From: Dryomyza anilis
Lineage: Eukaryota > Arthropoda > Insecta > Diptera > Dryomyzidae
DNA length: 64,000 bases
Reading direction: 5' to 3'
Assembly: GCA_951804985.1 (NCBI GenBank)
Contig: OX638130.1
Location: 5,938,791-6,002,790 of the forward strand
This document shows positions 46,166-57,639 of this stretch, in pieces. Within the stretch, counting starts at the first letter, position 1, and each line of letters begins with the position of its first letter. The notes beneath the pieces are model-generated. The model was not told where the DNA came from, made no database searches, and saw only the letters and a list, made by a program, of their open reading frames with translations. The position numbers were made by a program, and so were the translations under genes.

Positions 46166-47150
46166 AAACAATATAAAATTGTTTGGCATTTTTAATATTT
46201 AAAAAAAATGTAAATAAAACATGACAATATATTTGAATATAATTTCCTTAATTGATGCAGAAAGATGTTTCAAGGCCTCTGAAGACCTTCCAATGGGGGT
46301 TTCAGGACATATGCATTTAGCTCCGTTAATTGGTAGAGTAGAACGTTTCTAAAAAAAAACATATTATGAGAAAATTACCACAAAACAATTACGGTGAGAT
46401 AATTACCTTAATTTTTATATATATTTCAATATTGTATTGCTTGACATCGACCGGAGATTTGCTGTGCATAACAATTGGAAAGTGGATAATAGCACACAAT
46501 AACACACGATGTTTAAACGTTTATAACATTTTTTTTTTAAATTGTTCATATTATTGTTTGAAAAAGCAAGGATAATTTGAAAAAACCGCGTTTGAAATTT
46601 GACTACAGTACTCGCACTCTTGTGACTTATGAGATTGCTGTATGCTAGCACTGTGCTCGCATTACACACTCATTCGTGTGCCTGATTTTATTATTATATA
46701 TATTTTTTTTATTTTTGAGTGTTCGCACTGTGATCTCACTACGCACTCATGCTCATGTCTTGCGCCCGCACGTTGTGTGTTAATTTTCTTCGCATATAGC
46801 ACGCACTTGGTGAGCCCGCACGACATGATTTTTTGTGCGACGCACGTTTGCTATCTGGGTACCAAACATAAAATTTCTGAACAAAGTAATTACCATTTTT
46901 ATCATTTTGTTTAATTTTAATAACTACATTTGAGGTTATTTTGTTATTTGAGGAACTCACATGGGGAATATATATGCTGCATAATATATAATATTTTTCT
47001 CAAGCGTTCACGCGGTACGTCATCAAACTTCGTAATTAGTAGGGTAAAAATTAAAAAAACAAGGGCTATAGAAACGCGTTGAGATGATGGTTTAAAAGAA
47101 AAAAAAAATACGTCTATTCATGATAAACAATATTGCTGAAATTGAAATAT
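46166..47150. other. Mostly unassigned; possible decayed satellite
   Basis: 46600-46850 has repeated CGCACT, GCACTCAT and CGCACG words that recall the 104-bp satellite in reverse, but with no regular period. The rest is AT-rich. Frames of 69-90 codons on both strands are not supported. Confidence 0.3.
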
Positions 47151-47155
47151 TTATT

Positions 47156-47502
47156 ATAAAGGATTTTTCAATAAGAGCGCTACAAAAGGGTTTTCAAGGG
47201 TTTTTCAACAGGGCCATATTTCTTGCCGCTCTTTTGACATTTCTCTTCAGTAAGGTTTGCCATTTCATGATGGAAAGATATACGAATTCGAATTTCGGTA
47301 GTAAATTTTAATAATTTCGACTCGTTGTTGGCTCGTATATCTTTCCATCATCAAATGGCAAACCTTACTGAAGAGAAATGTTAAAAGAGCGGCAAGAAAT
47401 ATGGCGTCGTTTGCTGTCCCTGTCGCTCTACTTTTGTAGTGTCCCTGTTGAAAAACCCTTGAAAAAAATTTTTGTAGCGCTCTTATTGAAAAACCCTTTA
47501 TT
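47156..47502. mobile_element. Foldback element, copy 4 (both outer ends, deletion in the left arm)
   Basis: It has the outer segment ATAAAGGATTTTTCAATAAG plus GCGCTACAAAAG at the left and the inverse at the right (CTCTTATTGAAAAACCCTTTA). The complete ends are therefore ATAAAGGG...CCCTTTAT within TA-rich DNA. In the left arm the stretch between CAACAGGG and CCATATTTC is missing, leaving the hairpin asymmetric. Confidence 0.86.
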
Positions 47503-47509
47503 ATCTTTA

Positions 47510-48180
47510 AACACTCCCAAATGGTGAGGATCCCAAAGGTGATGGAGAAAAACGGACTTCAGATTCAATCTTTATCAAATGTTTTTAGTTGCACTGCGTA
47601 TTTAAAAAGGATCAATTGAAATTCAGAAATTCCATTTGATATTCAAAACATATCAATTATAATTTATATTTTTAATTTCATTTTCATACAATACACCAAT
47701 TGAAATTCATAACTTTCCATTTGTAATTCAGAAAATATTAATTGAAAATTCAGAATTCTAAATGTAAAGTTTTGAATTTCAATTGATATTTTTCTGGAAT
47801 TTCTGAATTACACTTGTATGTTTTAAATTTCTAATGGGATTTCTAAATTTTAATTGATCTTTAATGAATTACACTTGGTAAAGTCGTAAATAGGTAAATA
47901 GGATGGATTTTATCGAGAATCCTATGGTAGTTTTTATATCATTTAAGATTATCGAAAACAATAATATGGGTTCATAAATGATATCGTTTAGATATCGTCA
48001 AAATTTTGATTAGGTTTTGCTGGAAAAAAATCGATATCAATTCCTGTATTTTAAAAAATAGGGAAGCTTGGGGTAAAATGGGACATGTGATAATGTGTGA
48101 AATTGGCATCTTTATACATGTAGCCAATGTCGCCCATAATTTATGCGACATAAAAAATATGAATTAATACCGATGGACAT
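47510..48180. repeat. Loose repeat of CAATTGAAATTCA-type phrases
   Basis: GATCAATTGAAATTCAGAAAT (47612), CACCAATTGAAATTCATAA (47694) and inverse TTGAATTTCAATTGAT (47777) recur over about 250 bases in both directions. The remainder is AT-rich without features. Confidence 0.4.
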
Positions 48181-48181
48181 A

Positions 48182-48302
48182 ATAAAGTTTTTTTTTTAAT
48201 TGGGACGCTACAAAAGTAGAGCGACAGGGACAGCAAACGACGCCATATTTCTTGCCGCACTTTTGACATTTCTCTTCAGTAAGTTTTGCCATTTTATGAT
48301 TG
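48182..48302. mobile_element. Foldback element, copy 5 (one arm only)
   Basis: GGGACGCTACAAAAGTAGAG through CTCTTCAGTAAGTTTTGCC, then it breaks off before the spacer. A half copy that cannot form the hairpin. Confidence 0.8.
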
Positions 48303-49690
48303 ACACGAACAAATTACAAAAGAATCAGGAAAATCCGTTGGTTCGTTCTCCCGTGATGCTCTGGCACACACAGGACATTTCAGTTTTATATATATAGATA
48401 TGACAAAGATCAAAAGTATAAAAGATACTTTGGTTAAAATTTAACTCTATCATAGTGTAACAGTATTTCGTCTTTTACTCAAAACAGAGTTCGTTTCATA
48501 TATCACGTTTTGGAAATGAGCTCATCAATTGTCAAATGCTTCTCAATCAACTTTTTCATTCATGATTATAATCAAATTTATACCTGTTTATTGCATTTTG
48601 AGCACAACTAAAAAAAATGTTTTTTAAAAGTTTTTTTAGAGTGCTGTTCTTTGCTATCGTATCGTTTTTAATTCAAATTGTATGTTTAAAATGATTGCAT
48701 ATTATATATCTTTTGAAATACAAACGGGTTATGTTCAAACTGCGATATTTGGGTAAAGTTGGAAACACTTTCTGGGGTAAAGTGGGAAACGTAATTTAAG
48801 CAATGTTTTTTTCTAATTTGAGTAAAAATATATTGTTATATGAATTATTTAATAGGTTTAGCCAAGAAAAACTTCAATCTTAGTCACAATCGGATTTTTC
48901 ACTAAAAAAATTAATTTTTCACTAAAAAAATAATTTTTCCACAAAATGTTTCAGATTTCACTTAATACAAAAAAAAACAATAAAAATTCAAATTTTCACT
49001 ATAAAATTTAACTTATTCTTAAAAAAACTTTTATATTTCACTTAATATTGAAGTGAAATAATTTTTATAAGTTTTTAATATTTTTTTTTAAATTTAAATA
49101 CAAACTGGCAACGCTGTTGATTAAGAGAATTAACCGCAACGCAATACTGTGTAAAGAATTCAACAACAAAAACAACGCATATACACAAACAGCGAGACAC
49201 ATACATACAAAATATGAACAAGACAGGACACATACACAAGACTATGTATGTAAATTTCATAGCCTTTGGTTTCCTGTTTTATTTCATATTTTTAGAGTAC
49301 TTTTCTCAACAAATTTAGTAGTTGTAATTTATCTGCATTTTCTTGGCATATTTAAAAATTTCATATTTAGTGAAAGTTAACAGATTTTTGGTATTTTGCA
49401 TATAATATGTATTAGGGAGTTTTTAATTGCAATGTCTGTAATTTTTTATAATCTTTTATAATTTTTCAATATTTATGCATTTTTTTTAATTGAATTGTTA
49501 TAGGTTTTGATTATATATTTTTGCATATTAATTCTATTTAATATTATTTTGCAGTTTAAAAGGGCATTTGTGAAATTTTTGCATATAATTTTATTTGGTT
49601 TATTTTATAGATTTATTTTTATTTATTTTTATTATTATTTTTGTTCATGCATTTTTTGTAATGATTTTATGATTTGTTACTTGATTTTTT
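48303..49690. other. AT-rich stretch with a few 19-bp satellite units
   Basis: At 48892-48955 GGATTTTTCACTAAAAAAATT and two more units of the 19-bp satellite stand alone. ACTGGCAACGCTG at 49107 resembles a fly core-promoter motif (GGCARCG type) but no transcript structure is evident. Confidence 0.4.
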
Positions 49691-49693
49691 GTT

Positions 49694-50517
49694 TATATCG
49701 TCGTTGTAGAACGAAAAGTCACCAAATACATTTTTATGAAAAACTTAATTTTTTAGTTTTCGGGCCATTCCACACCAAATCGACCAAAAAAAGTCAAATT
49801 TGAGATTTTACCTTTTCGATCTTAATGAACTTTTGGCAACTGATAAAGGGTATCGAGACATGCACTAAACAATTTTTTAGAAAATATTTTTTTTAAATAT
49901 GATGCCATCAAAATACCATCTTGAAATTTTGTATGAACATTTATAATAAATTGACAAAAACTTAGGATTTTTTTCAGAATTTTAAAAAGGGTCCTTTTTA
50001 AGGACATCAATTTTGAAGTGCAAGGATATTGACCACGGGCCACATGTTACCGTTTGGAAATTACAACTTAATTTTTCTAAAAGCTTGTTCTATTAGCTTT
50101 AAAACGAGCCATTAACGGAGTTTCTAGCATTTCTAGATCAAGAGATATTTAAATATGAAGAAGAGTACAAAAGTGATTTTTGGCACTTTTTTCCAACTTT
50201 GAGCCACTCTGGAAGTAGTGGTCGGAAAAAATAAAAAAATTGTTTAGTGCATGTCTCGATACCATTTATCAGTTGCCAAAATTTCATTGAAATCGAAGAA
50301 GGTGAGTTCCAACCGCTGGTCGATTTGGTGTGGAATGGCCCTTACTGATTAAAAAAAAAGTTGAAAAATCAACTAATAGATTTACATTTTATTATCATTT
50401 GGTAAAAAAATTGAGAACATCGATTAAAAATTGACAGATTTATAAAGATTTTTGTAAACTAATATTTCGCATTTTGAAAATGTATTTGGTGACTTTTCGT
50501 TTTACAACGACGATATA
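49694..50517. mobile_element. TATATCGTCGTTGTA element, complete, with another nested
   Basis: The ends TATATCGTCGTTGTAGAACG and the inverse CGTTTTACAACGACGATATA match. The subterminal AAAAGTCACCAAATACATTT is mirrored by AAATGTATTTGGTGACTTTT. 824 bp, of which 580 belong to a nested element. Confidence 0.85.
49762..50341. mobile_element. Nested element with GGGCCATTCCACACC ends
   Basis: A 25-base perfect terminal inverted repeat starts GGGCCATTCCACACCAAATC at 49762 and is mirrored up to 50341. The arms continue with AACTGATAAAGGGTATCGAG (49838) and its inverse near 50258-50277. Thus a long hairpin sits inside another inverted-repeat element. No transposase. Confidence 0.87.
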
Positions 50518-50858
50518 GGAATATTTTTAGTGCATATTTTTGAATATTCGTTATTTTACCATTTGTTTTATTTTATTTGTATTATTTCATATATTTAAAA
50601 TTGTTTTATTATGTAAATTTTATAGTTTTAAAGGCATATTGCTTATTTTTCAATATTTAAAGGCATTATTATATATTGTTTGTATTTTATTAATATTTCT
50701 TTTTGTATATTTTTGAATAAGGCATAAAATTTTGATATTTGCATATATTATGTATTTGCATATTTCGGAATTTTCCATTTAAATCACACTTTTGGAGTTT
50801 TGATATGATTTATTATAATTTTGTAATAATTTCATATGATTTTTATTGGAATATTTTT

Positions 50859-51046
50859 AGTGCATATTTTTGCATATTATGTCTATTACCATTTTAAAAG
50901 GCATATACCATATTTTTCACATTATTTTTGTGTATTATTTTTATAATTAAATATGCAATTATAAAAATTATACACAAAAATAATATGAATAATATTGTAT
51001 ATGCCATTTAAAATGGTAATAGACATTATATGCAAAAATATGCACT
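50859..51046. other. Long hairpin, 90-base arms and 8-base loop
   Basis: AGTGCATATTTTTGCATA at the left is mirrored by TATGCAAAAATATGCACT at the right. GTCTATTACCATTTTAAA pairs with TTTAAAATGGTAATAGAC. The arms meet around AAATATGC at 50949-50956. A few mismatches only. It is made of the local repeat itself, so it probably arose by an inverted duplication. Confidence 0.88.
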
Positions 51047-52331
51047 GTATATTGTTTTACTTTGTTAATTTATAGTTTTTAAAGCACATCACTTACTGTT
51101 TTTTATTAAATAGCATTATTACATATTTGTTTTATTTAATAATATTTTTTAAATTTTGCATATTTTTGAATTTTTATTTTTTGCATATATTATGTATTTG
51201 CATATTTTGACATTTTCCTTTTAAATTAAATTTTTGTAATTTTTATATGATTTAATTTAATTTTGTAATATTTATTTCTATAAACTTTTTGTATATATTG
51301 CATTTTTTTGCATATATTATGTATTTGCATATTTTGGAATTTTCCTTTTATATTCAATTTTTGTAATTTTTATATGATTAAGTTAATTTTGTAATATTTA
51401 TTTCTATAAATTTTTTGTATATATTGCATTTTTTTGCATATATTATGTATTTGCAAATTTTGACATTTTCCTTTTAAATTAAAATTTTGTAATTTTTAAA
51501 TGATTTAATTTAATTTTATAATATTTATTTCTATAAATTTTTTGTATATATTGCATTTTTTTCATATATTATGTATTTGCATATTTTGACATTTTCCTTT
51601 TAAATTAATTTTTTGTAATTTTTATATGATTTAATTTTGTAATATTTATATCTATAAAATTTATTTTTGGAATTTTTTTTTTAATTTTAATTTAAATGCA
51701 TATTTAAGCACACTTTTTATTTATTTTTCTTATAGTTTTAAAGACATATTATTTATTTTTTCATATTAAAAGATATTTTTCATATTATTTTTTTTTTATA
51801 TTTTTGAATATTTAATTTTGAATTTTAATTTTTATATGATTTAATTTAATTTTGTAATATTTATTTCTATAAAATTTATTTTTTAATTTTTTTTCAAATT
51901 TTAATTTCAATGCATATTTAAGCATACTTTTTATTTATTTTGCTTATAGTTTTAAAGACATATTATTTATTTTTTCATATTAAAAGATATTTTTCATATT
52001 AATTTTTTTATATTTTTGAATATTAAATTTTTTGCATATTTGTTAGTTTTTATTTTTCAATATTAAAAGTCATTTTGCGTATATTTTGGTTTATATTATT
52101 TTCTTTAAAATATTAATGCATATTATTTTATGTTTTATTTTAAGAAAATAATTAGTTTTAGATAGTAAAATAATTTAGCATATTAATTTTGTTCGAATAT
52201 TTGTCAATGCATATTTTTGCATATTTTTTTATTTGAACTTTTTTATAGTTGCTGTGGCTTATTGCATCATTTTTTAAATTAAAAGGCATTTTACATATTA
52301 TGTTTGTAGCATGTTTTAACATATTTTAAAA

Positions 52332-52380
52332 CTTGAGGTTCTTTAGAGTTCTAGCGCCAAACTATTAGTATTATTTTATT
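52332..52380 (+). mobile_element. SINE tail fragment, diverged
   Basis: GTTCTAGCGCCAAACTATTAGTATTATT resembles the 3' end of the SINE (GGACTGTAGTGCCAAACTATTATTATT). Only the last 50 bases remain. Confidence 0.5.
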
Positions 52381-53039
52381 CAGCATATTAATTTTTGTGC
52401 ATATTTTTATAATATTAGATGTGAATTTGTTTATTTTTCAGTTTTGACTCTTTTTGCATGTTAATTTTATTTTTGCATATTTTTATTATTTTGCATATTT
52501 TGTTATTATTTATGCATTTTAGCTATATTAACATTTTTTACATATTTTAAATTTTTCGCAAATATATTTTTTTTGCATTTTTAAAGCCCGCCTGCAGCTT
52601 TGCTTTGAGCCACCTACCGCATATCTCCATGACATTCTGAAGGCTGTTTTGTTTCTGGTTTCGTTGAGTACAGGAAGAACTTTTATATCTTTTTGCTATT
52701 GTTGTTGTTGTGGACAACGCTTACTTTGTTACAATTTCTTAATATATATTTTTATATACGCTGAAAACTGTTCTATGCGAATACGAAAAAAAACCGCGCA
52801 CTTTTAAAATGTTATGCTTAATTTGTACTTTTTCTCAAAAACAAAAAATTCCTTATATATTTTACAAGATATAAAAAAAATGTATAAAATGTTTGCATTA
52901 AAAATTTGCTTCGTTTTGCAAGGAATCACAATTTGTTAAAATTTGATTTTTCGATTTTTTTTTTAATTTGTATATTTTAGATTTTTTTTAAATTTATAAT
53001 TTTGATGAATTTAAATATTTTTTATATTTTTTGCTTAGT

Positions 53040-53600
53040 TCAAAAAAATTTTGCACTAATTGGTTGCAGTTCGATTTCGTACGACTGGGGACTGCTCTCA
53101 CATGCTCGCGTGACGTTCGTTTTGCGACTGAATTTGTTTGCAAAGCTCCGCCAATGAAGGGTTGAGCGCGCATTCGTCACCTCGACGACGACGACGACGT
53201 TGAGAAGAAGAAGAATAGCACAACGACGATGATGATCGTTTGTCGAAGGACGCGCGGCTCGCGGTTTACAAAATTGTTTTTGTAGTGGAACCAAAAAAGA
53301 AATTAAAAAAAAAATCAAAAGAGTCATTAAAAGAATCTCACTCAAGAACCACAATTCAATTGAGCGCTTGAGCAACACTTTTGAAAATAGCAACAACAAC
53401 AAACGCACAACAACAACTATAGACAAAACAACAACTATAGACAAAACAACACATAAACCAGCAACAGTAGCCAGCAACAGCAGCAAAAACAGTAGCAACA
53501 ACAAATTTGAAAGCAACACCTACAGAAGCAGCCTTAGTCAAAAGCTTTGTGCAGGCGGCACGAAAGAAACCCCAAATGAAAAACACAGACATGAAATAAC
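53040..53600 (+). promoter_or_regulatory. CpG-rich island followed by CAACAACA 5'-UTR-like sequence
   Basis: 53070-53270 has many CG dinucleotides (GCTCGCGTGACG, a (CGA)n run, CGCGCGGCTCGCGG). From 53390 the plus strand runs into AACAACAACAAACGCACAAC and AGCAACAGTAGCCAGCAAC, the composition typical of fly 5'-UTRs on the sense strand. The long Leu/Val-rich minus frame is its antisense. I infer a plus-strand transcription start or a UTR exon, or else a 5' exon of a gene with long introns. No TATA box, no convincing Inr and no clear donor were found. Confidence 0.4.
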
Positions 53601-53934
53601 TTTGAACAATTTTAGTGATGCTTATTACTTAATGCATTTGATGCTATTTTATTTTGCATATTTAATAGTTTTAAAAGCATATTGCATAATTTCAATATTA
53701 ATTTATTATTATTTATTAATTTATTTTCTGCGAAATAATCACTAAATGAAATAACTAAAAAAAATGTTAATAAATAAAATAACACCTATATTTTTTGGGA
53801 AATTGCTTTATTATATGTATTAGGTGTTAGTTATTATTTTTTCTATATTAAAATGCATTTTAAATATTTTTTTAATATTATTTTCATATTTTTTTTATAT
53901 TTGAACATATAACAATTCTAAAAAAAATTTTGGC

Positions 53935-55478
53935 AGGAAAATGTAAAGAAACTAGCAGGCAAAGAAGCATTTTTTTGGTATGAAAATCACATTTCTGAGG
54001 TAGCTTTTAGGTAGGAATTGAGACAAAACCTGCTATTGCCTGCCTGTAGGCATATAGTATGAAAGCAAAACTGGCAGGATTATAGCACGCAAAGGTGGGG
54101 TATGATAGGGAGTACGTGTGGAGCAAAATGGTAGGGACAGGCAGGTCATGGTAGGCAATCTGGTGAAATCAAAATGGCAGGCAAAGGGCAGGGGCATAAA
54201 TACATATCGTCACTGTCATGCCAAAGGGGCGAATGTGCATTTTTAAAACTGTTGGGAAATCAAATTTTAATGTTTGAAGTGCTTAAAAAATTTGAAAAAT
54301 TTATATTTTCTTTAATTTTTTCTGTTATTTTAGTTTATTTGTCAATTATTATAACGTATATAAAATATCTTTAGATTTGGACAACCTACTGAATTATAAA
54401 TACGGAATTTGTGAGGCTATATCCTGAATGTAGAGGCATTAATTGTTTGTTTTTAAAGCACCTATAGATCTGCATCATTAATAAAAAATATTTTGTCAAA
54501 CATTAATTTGCCATTTGTTATTTGCAGGAAAAAATGTTTGACAAAATATTTTTAAATAATGATACAGTCAAATTGGTGCTTTAAAAACAAACAATTAATA
54601 CCTCAACACCACTATTATATCTTGCACCAATAAAAAATTATAGCAAAAAAACGAAGAAATTGGAAAAATTGAAAATCTTGTCATGCCAAAAGGGCGAACT
54701 TTTCATTTTTTTGCTCGATCTGCATCATTAATTAAAAACATTTTGTCAAACATTAATTTGCCATTTGTTATTTGCAGGAAAGTTTTGTTTATCAACGTAA
54801 AGCTGTGCACCACTGATATTGATGTTAATATATACTTGAACGATTCGATTATTGCATACATTTTAACAAACCGACGGAAATGAAAAAGCACAAAAACAAA
54901 AAGACGCGGCTATCACATTGTTAGCAGCAGCGTAGCAAAAAACAGCCAAAAACATTTAATATTGAAAATTTCTGAAGTGAAGTTTGATATTTTTCAATAA
55001 AATTCTCTGTCAAAAACTTTTCAAAAGCTGCCTTGATCGCAGCTGAAATAACGCTACCATTCCCTTCCATTATCCTGCTATAAACTACGTTTGAATTTGA
55101 AAACGAAAATTTATATATCATGATTTTGCCTGATACAGGCAGGCTACCTTTCCCTATCACTTTCCTGATATAAAGCTACTTTTGAAAACTTCAAAACAGA
55201 AATTTCTAAAAAATGTTTTCGCCTGCTACAGACAGGCTACCTTTCCTTTCCATTTGGCTATCATAAAAATGTTTTTCCAATTTAAAAAAAACAAACATGA
55301 CGCCTTTGCCTGCTCGGTGTAGTCTTGAATATACTAGTTTTCTGCGTAAAAATTGCTATAGGTAGCCTGCCCTTTTTCAAAAATTCAAAATGCCTGCTAT
55401 GCAATGCGTATTTCCTATCATATTCCTGTGCGTTTTCCTCAAAACTGCCAGTTTCCTTGCATGTTTTTTGTCTCGGGC
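53935..55478. mobile_element. TAGCAGGCA-rich element, copy 2, interrupted
   Basis: Left part matches 12855-13150 (AGGTAGGAATTGAGACAAAA, CTGGCAGGATTATAGCACGC). Right part matches 13320-13928 (AAAGCTGCCTTGAT, CAGGCTACCTTTC, end TTTTTTGTCTCGGG). Between them a GTCATGCC-family repeat replaces about 180 bases of the element. Confidence 0.7.
54211..54790. mobile_element. GTCATGCC hairpin family, nested copy
   Basis: CACTGTCATGCCAAAGGGGC at 54211 starts it. An internal hairpin (GCACCTATAGATCTGCATCA and inverse-like GATACAGTCAAATTGGTGC) follows, then CTTGTCATGCCAAAAGGGCG at 54678. Part of the hairpin arm repeats again at 54715-54780, so this copy is rearranged. Confidence 0.62.
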
Positions 55479-55527
55479 ATTTGCTTTTTTATTTTATATT
55501 TTTCATTTAATATTATTTCTTATAAAA

Positions 55528-56661
55528 CATGGATTGAAACCTTAACCTTAACCGAAACCGATATCCGTTTAAAACGTTTCATTTTTAAAACCAAAATCGT
55601 TATACGAAAAATCTGAAATAAACCGATATTCAAAACCGATATAAACGGCTTTATACCGGTTTTTAAAAAACAACAAATTCTTAAAAATAATTTAGTTTTT
55701 TATAGAAATTTTAAAATACCACACATAATAATTGTCATTTAAATCTGGAGTTCCTAAAATAAAAACTTCATGTATGTTTTTTTTTTAAACAATATATCTC
55801 CGAACGACGCATTTTAGTCTGAACTTTGCATGTGTTTTGGTTTTGTTTTCTTCGATAACTTGTGCAGCGGCAAATCGAACTACAAAAAAAAAAAGACCCG
55901 CAATTCTAAGGACTAAAAAAACAAAGCTGTTTTTTCTTCGCTACGCTAGTGTAGTTCGTCATCCGACAAATATGCACGTGCTTTGTTATTGCTTTCTTCG
56001 ATCACATGTGTAGCGGCAAATCGAACTGTGAAAAAATTGTTTGTGAAGCACGCAAATGCACTGAAATATAATACTTGCTCTCAAAATATTTTAGATTTGT
56101 TTTAGTATATTAAATACATTTTTTTCCTGTTAAGTATATTTTTTTAGTTAATTGTAAACAGTTGTTTTACAAGAAGTTTTGTACCCACATGTAGTGTGTG
56201 TGTGTCATGCGTCTGTCTGCTGTATTTTGAGGTTGGCAACGGAAACTGAAATATGCTTTTATTTGTGTTATTTATTTTACTAGAGGCTTTTACAATATAT
56301 TTTGTTTTGTCACTTTCAAAAATAAAGTTCATAAATTAGAGATTCACAATCTTGTTGACAGAATCGGATTTTATTCTCGAATCTCGTCTCAACTAAAGAC
56401 CAATCTATTTTTTAATTTTAGAGACGAGATCAACCGAGATATTGAAAATTTTCGTCTTCCGCATCACTAGATTATACACTGTTCTTGTATTAGTAAATTA
56501 TATTTTTTTTTGTTCAAGACATTTGAAATAAGGACAAAATGTAACTTTAATACAACAACTGAAATCGAAGCCGTTACTCGGAAATTAAAACCGAAACCGT
56601 AACCGAAACGAGGAAGAAAACCTAAATCGCAATCCTTATTCGTTTAGGTTTCAATCCTTGT
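55528..56661. mobile_element. Inverted-repeat element with CAWGGATTGAAACC ends
   Basis: Left CATGGATTGAAACC and right inverse GGTTTCAATCCTTG. Flanks TTATAAAA and TTATAAAG form a near-perfect 8-base target duplication. Both ends carry AACCGAAACCG-type words. An internal duplication (CTTCGATAACTTGTGCAGCGG and CTTCGATCACATGTGTAGCGG, 145 bases apart) is present. No transposase frame. Confidence 0.65.
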
Positions 56662-56699
56662 TATAAAGTAATCTTTCAAATTGTTTACCTATTTAATTT

Positions 56700-57495
56700 C
56701 TTTTTTTTATCGGACTCATTCTCGCAGCGACATAGAGCACCAAATTGCTACACTCCAAATGTCTATAAAATACTTGTGGGAAGCTAACGGTTACTTCTGG
56801 TAAATAAATATTGGCTGCCAGAATGCTTATTGTTAGTCGTAAATAATAATGGCTTATTGCAAACAATTACACAATTCTAGTGTTAATTTCTTAAAAACAG
56901 TTAAAATGTTTCCTAAGAACACTTTATAAAAGTCATTTCAATTATTACTCCCAACCACTCATTTGTTACCGGTAAATAATGAAAGTGTTTAAGATAAGAA
57001 ATAAATACATGATATTTCTTTGGGTCAAACACTAAGTGTTTCCCAGAACGCAATTTATTTTAAAAGTGTTTGCCCTAAATACTAATAGCTTCTCGGAAAA
57101 AATGCTCCATTGAAAGTGTTTGCCCCAAAAATCGTACAGCTTGTCACAAAAGATGCATCACTACAACAATTGAACTTATCCGTGTCATGCAAAACTTGCA
57201 CGAATAAACGTGGATAAGCTTCTTGTGTTGAATAAGAAGCAACATTTTCTTATTGTGCGTCATCTGAAGCTAATTATTATCATCTTTAGCCGCTACCATC
57301 AATTTATTATAATCAGTCTTTACATCATCCAAAACAGATGACTGCAGAAACACTGCCGCAATTCTGTGCCAATCATCTGACGACTTTTTATGACGCGTCC
57401 AATGTATGAGACATCATTCTGTCCCAGGCATATTGCATCGATGTTTGGAGTGTTTCCTTAGTGTCCATCAATATCAGTCGAAATGAAAGGTTTAT
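56700..57495. other. Unassigned, with AAGTGTTTGCCC repeats
   Basis: AAGTGTTTCCCAG, AAGTGTTTGCCCTAAATAC and AAGTGTTTGCCCC at 57035-57130 are inverse-oriented relatives of the 57640-57865 minisatellite. The rest, 57150-57480, is GC-richer and looks unique. Its minus frame (70 codons) matches nothing I know. Confidence 0.35.
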
Positions 57496-57499
57496 TTTC

Positions 57500-57587
57500 G
57501 GCAGTGGCGCGTTTACGCGACTTGTCGAATAATCTACCCTGAAATTCTGCATTATTCGACATGTCGCGTAAATGAGTGGCTGCCGCA
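57500..57587. other. Hairpin with TTTACGCGAC arms
   Basis: The left arm TTTACGCGACTTGTCGAATA (57512) pairs with the right arm ending at 57572 (inverse TTTACGCGACATGTCGAATA): 21 of 22 positions match, with a 17-base loop. Outer GGCAGTGGCGCG and GAGTGGCTGCCGC extend the pairing imperfectly. CpG-rich in an AT-rich setting. Confidence 0.8.
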
Positions 57588-57639
57588 ATAAAAAAAAAAC
57601 CATTTACTTTAACTGAATTTGGCAAACACTACCGAATTT

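Larger units (their letters stand above)
50520..52590. repeat. AT-rich region of TTTGCATATT repeats
   Basis: TTGCATATATTATGTATTTG recurs at 51181, 51308, 51434 and (changed) 51561, a period of about 126 bases. Separately GCATATTTAAGCAYACTTTTTATTTATTTT recurs with spacing near 220 bases (51698, 51912). The whole 2 kb is made of such diverged repeats, and more of the same follows at 53600-53930. Confidence 0.7.

Noticed and set aside
46366..46960. Several frames of 69-90 codons
   Set aside because: Overlapping frames on both strands in what seems to be decayed satellite, with no codon bias.
53040..53519. 159-codon Leu/Val-rich membrane-like frame on the minus strand
   Set aside because: It starts at a non-ATG codon and is the antisense of CAA/CGA repeats, so its hydrophobicity follows from repeat composition.
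53368..53745. 125-codon Asn/Thr-rich frame on the plus strand
   Set aside because: It begins at TTG, the Asn/Thr part is CAACAACA UTR-like sequence, and the end runs into AT-rich repeat.
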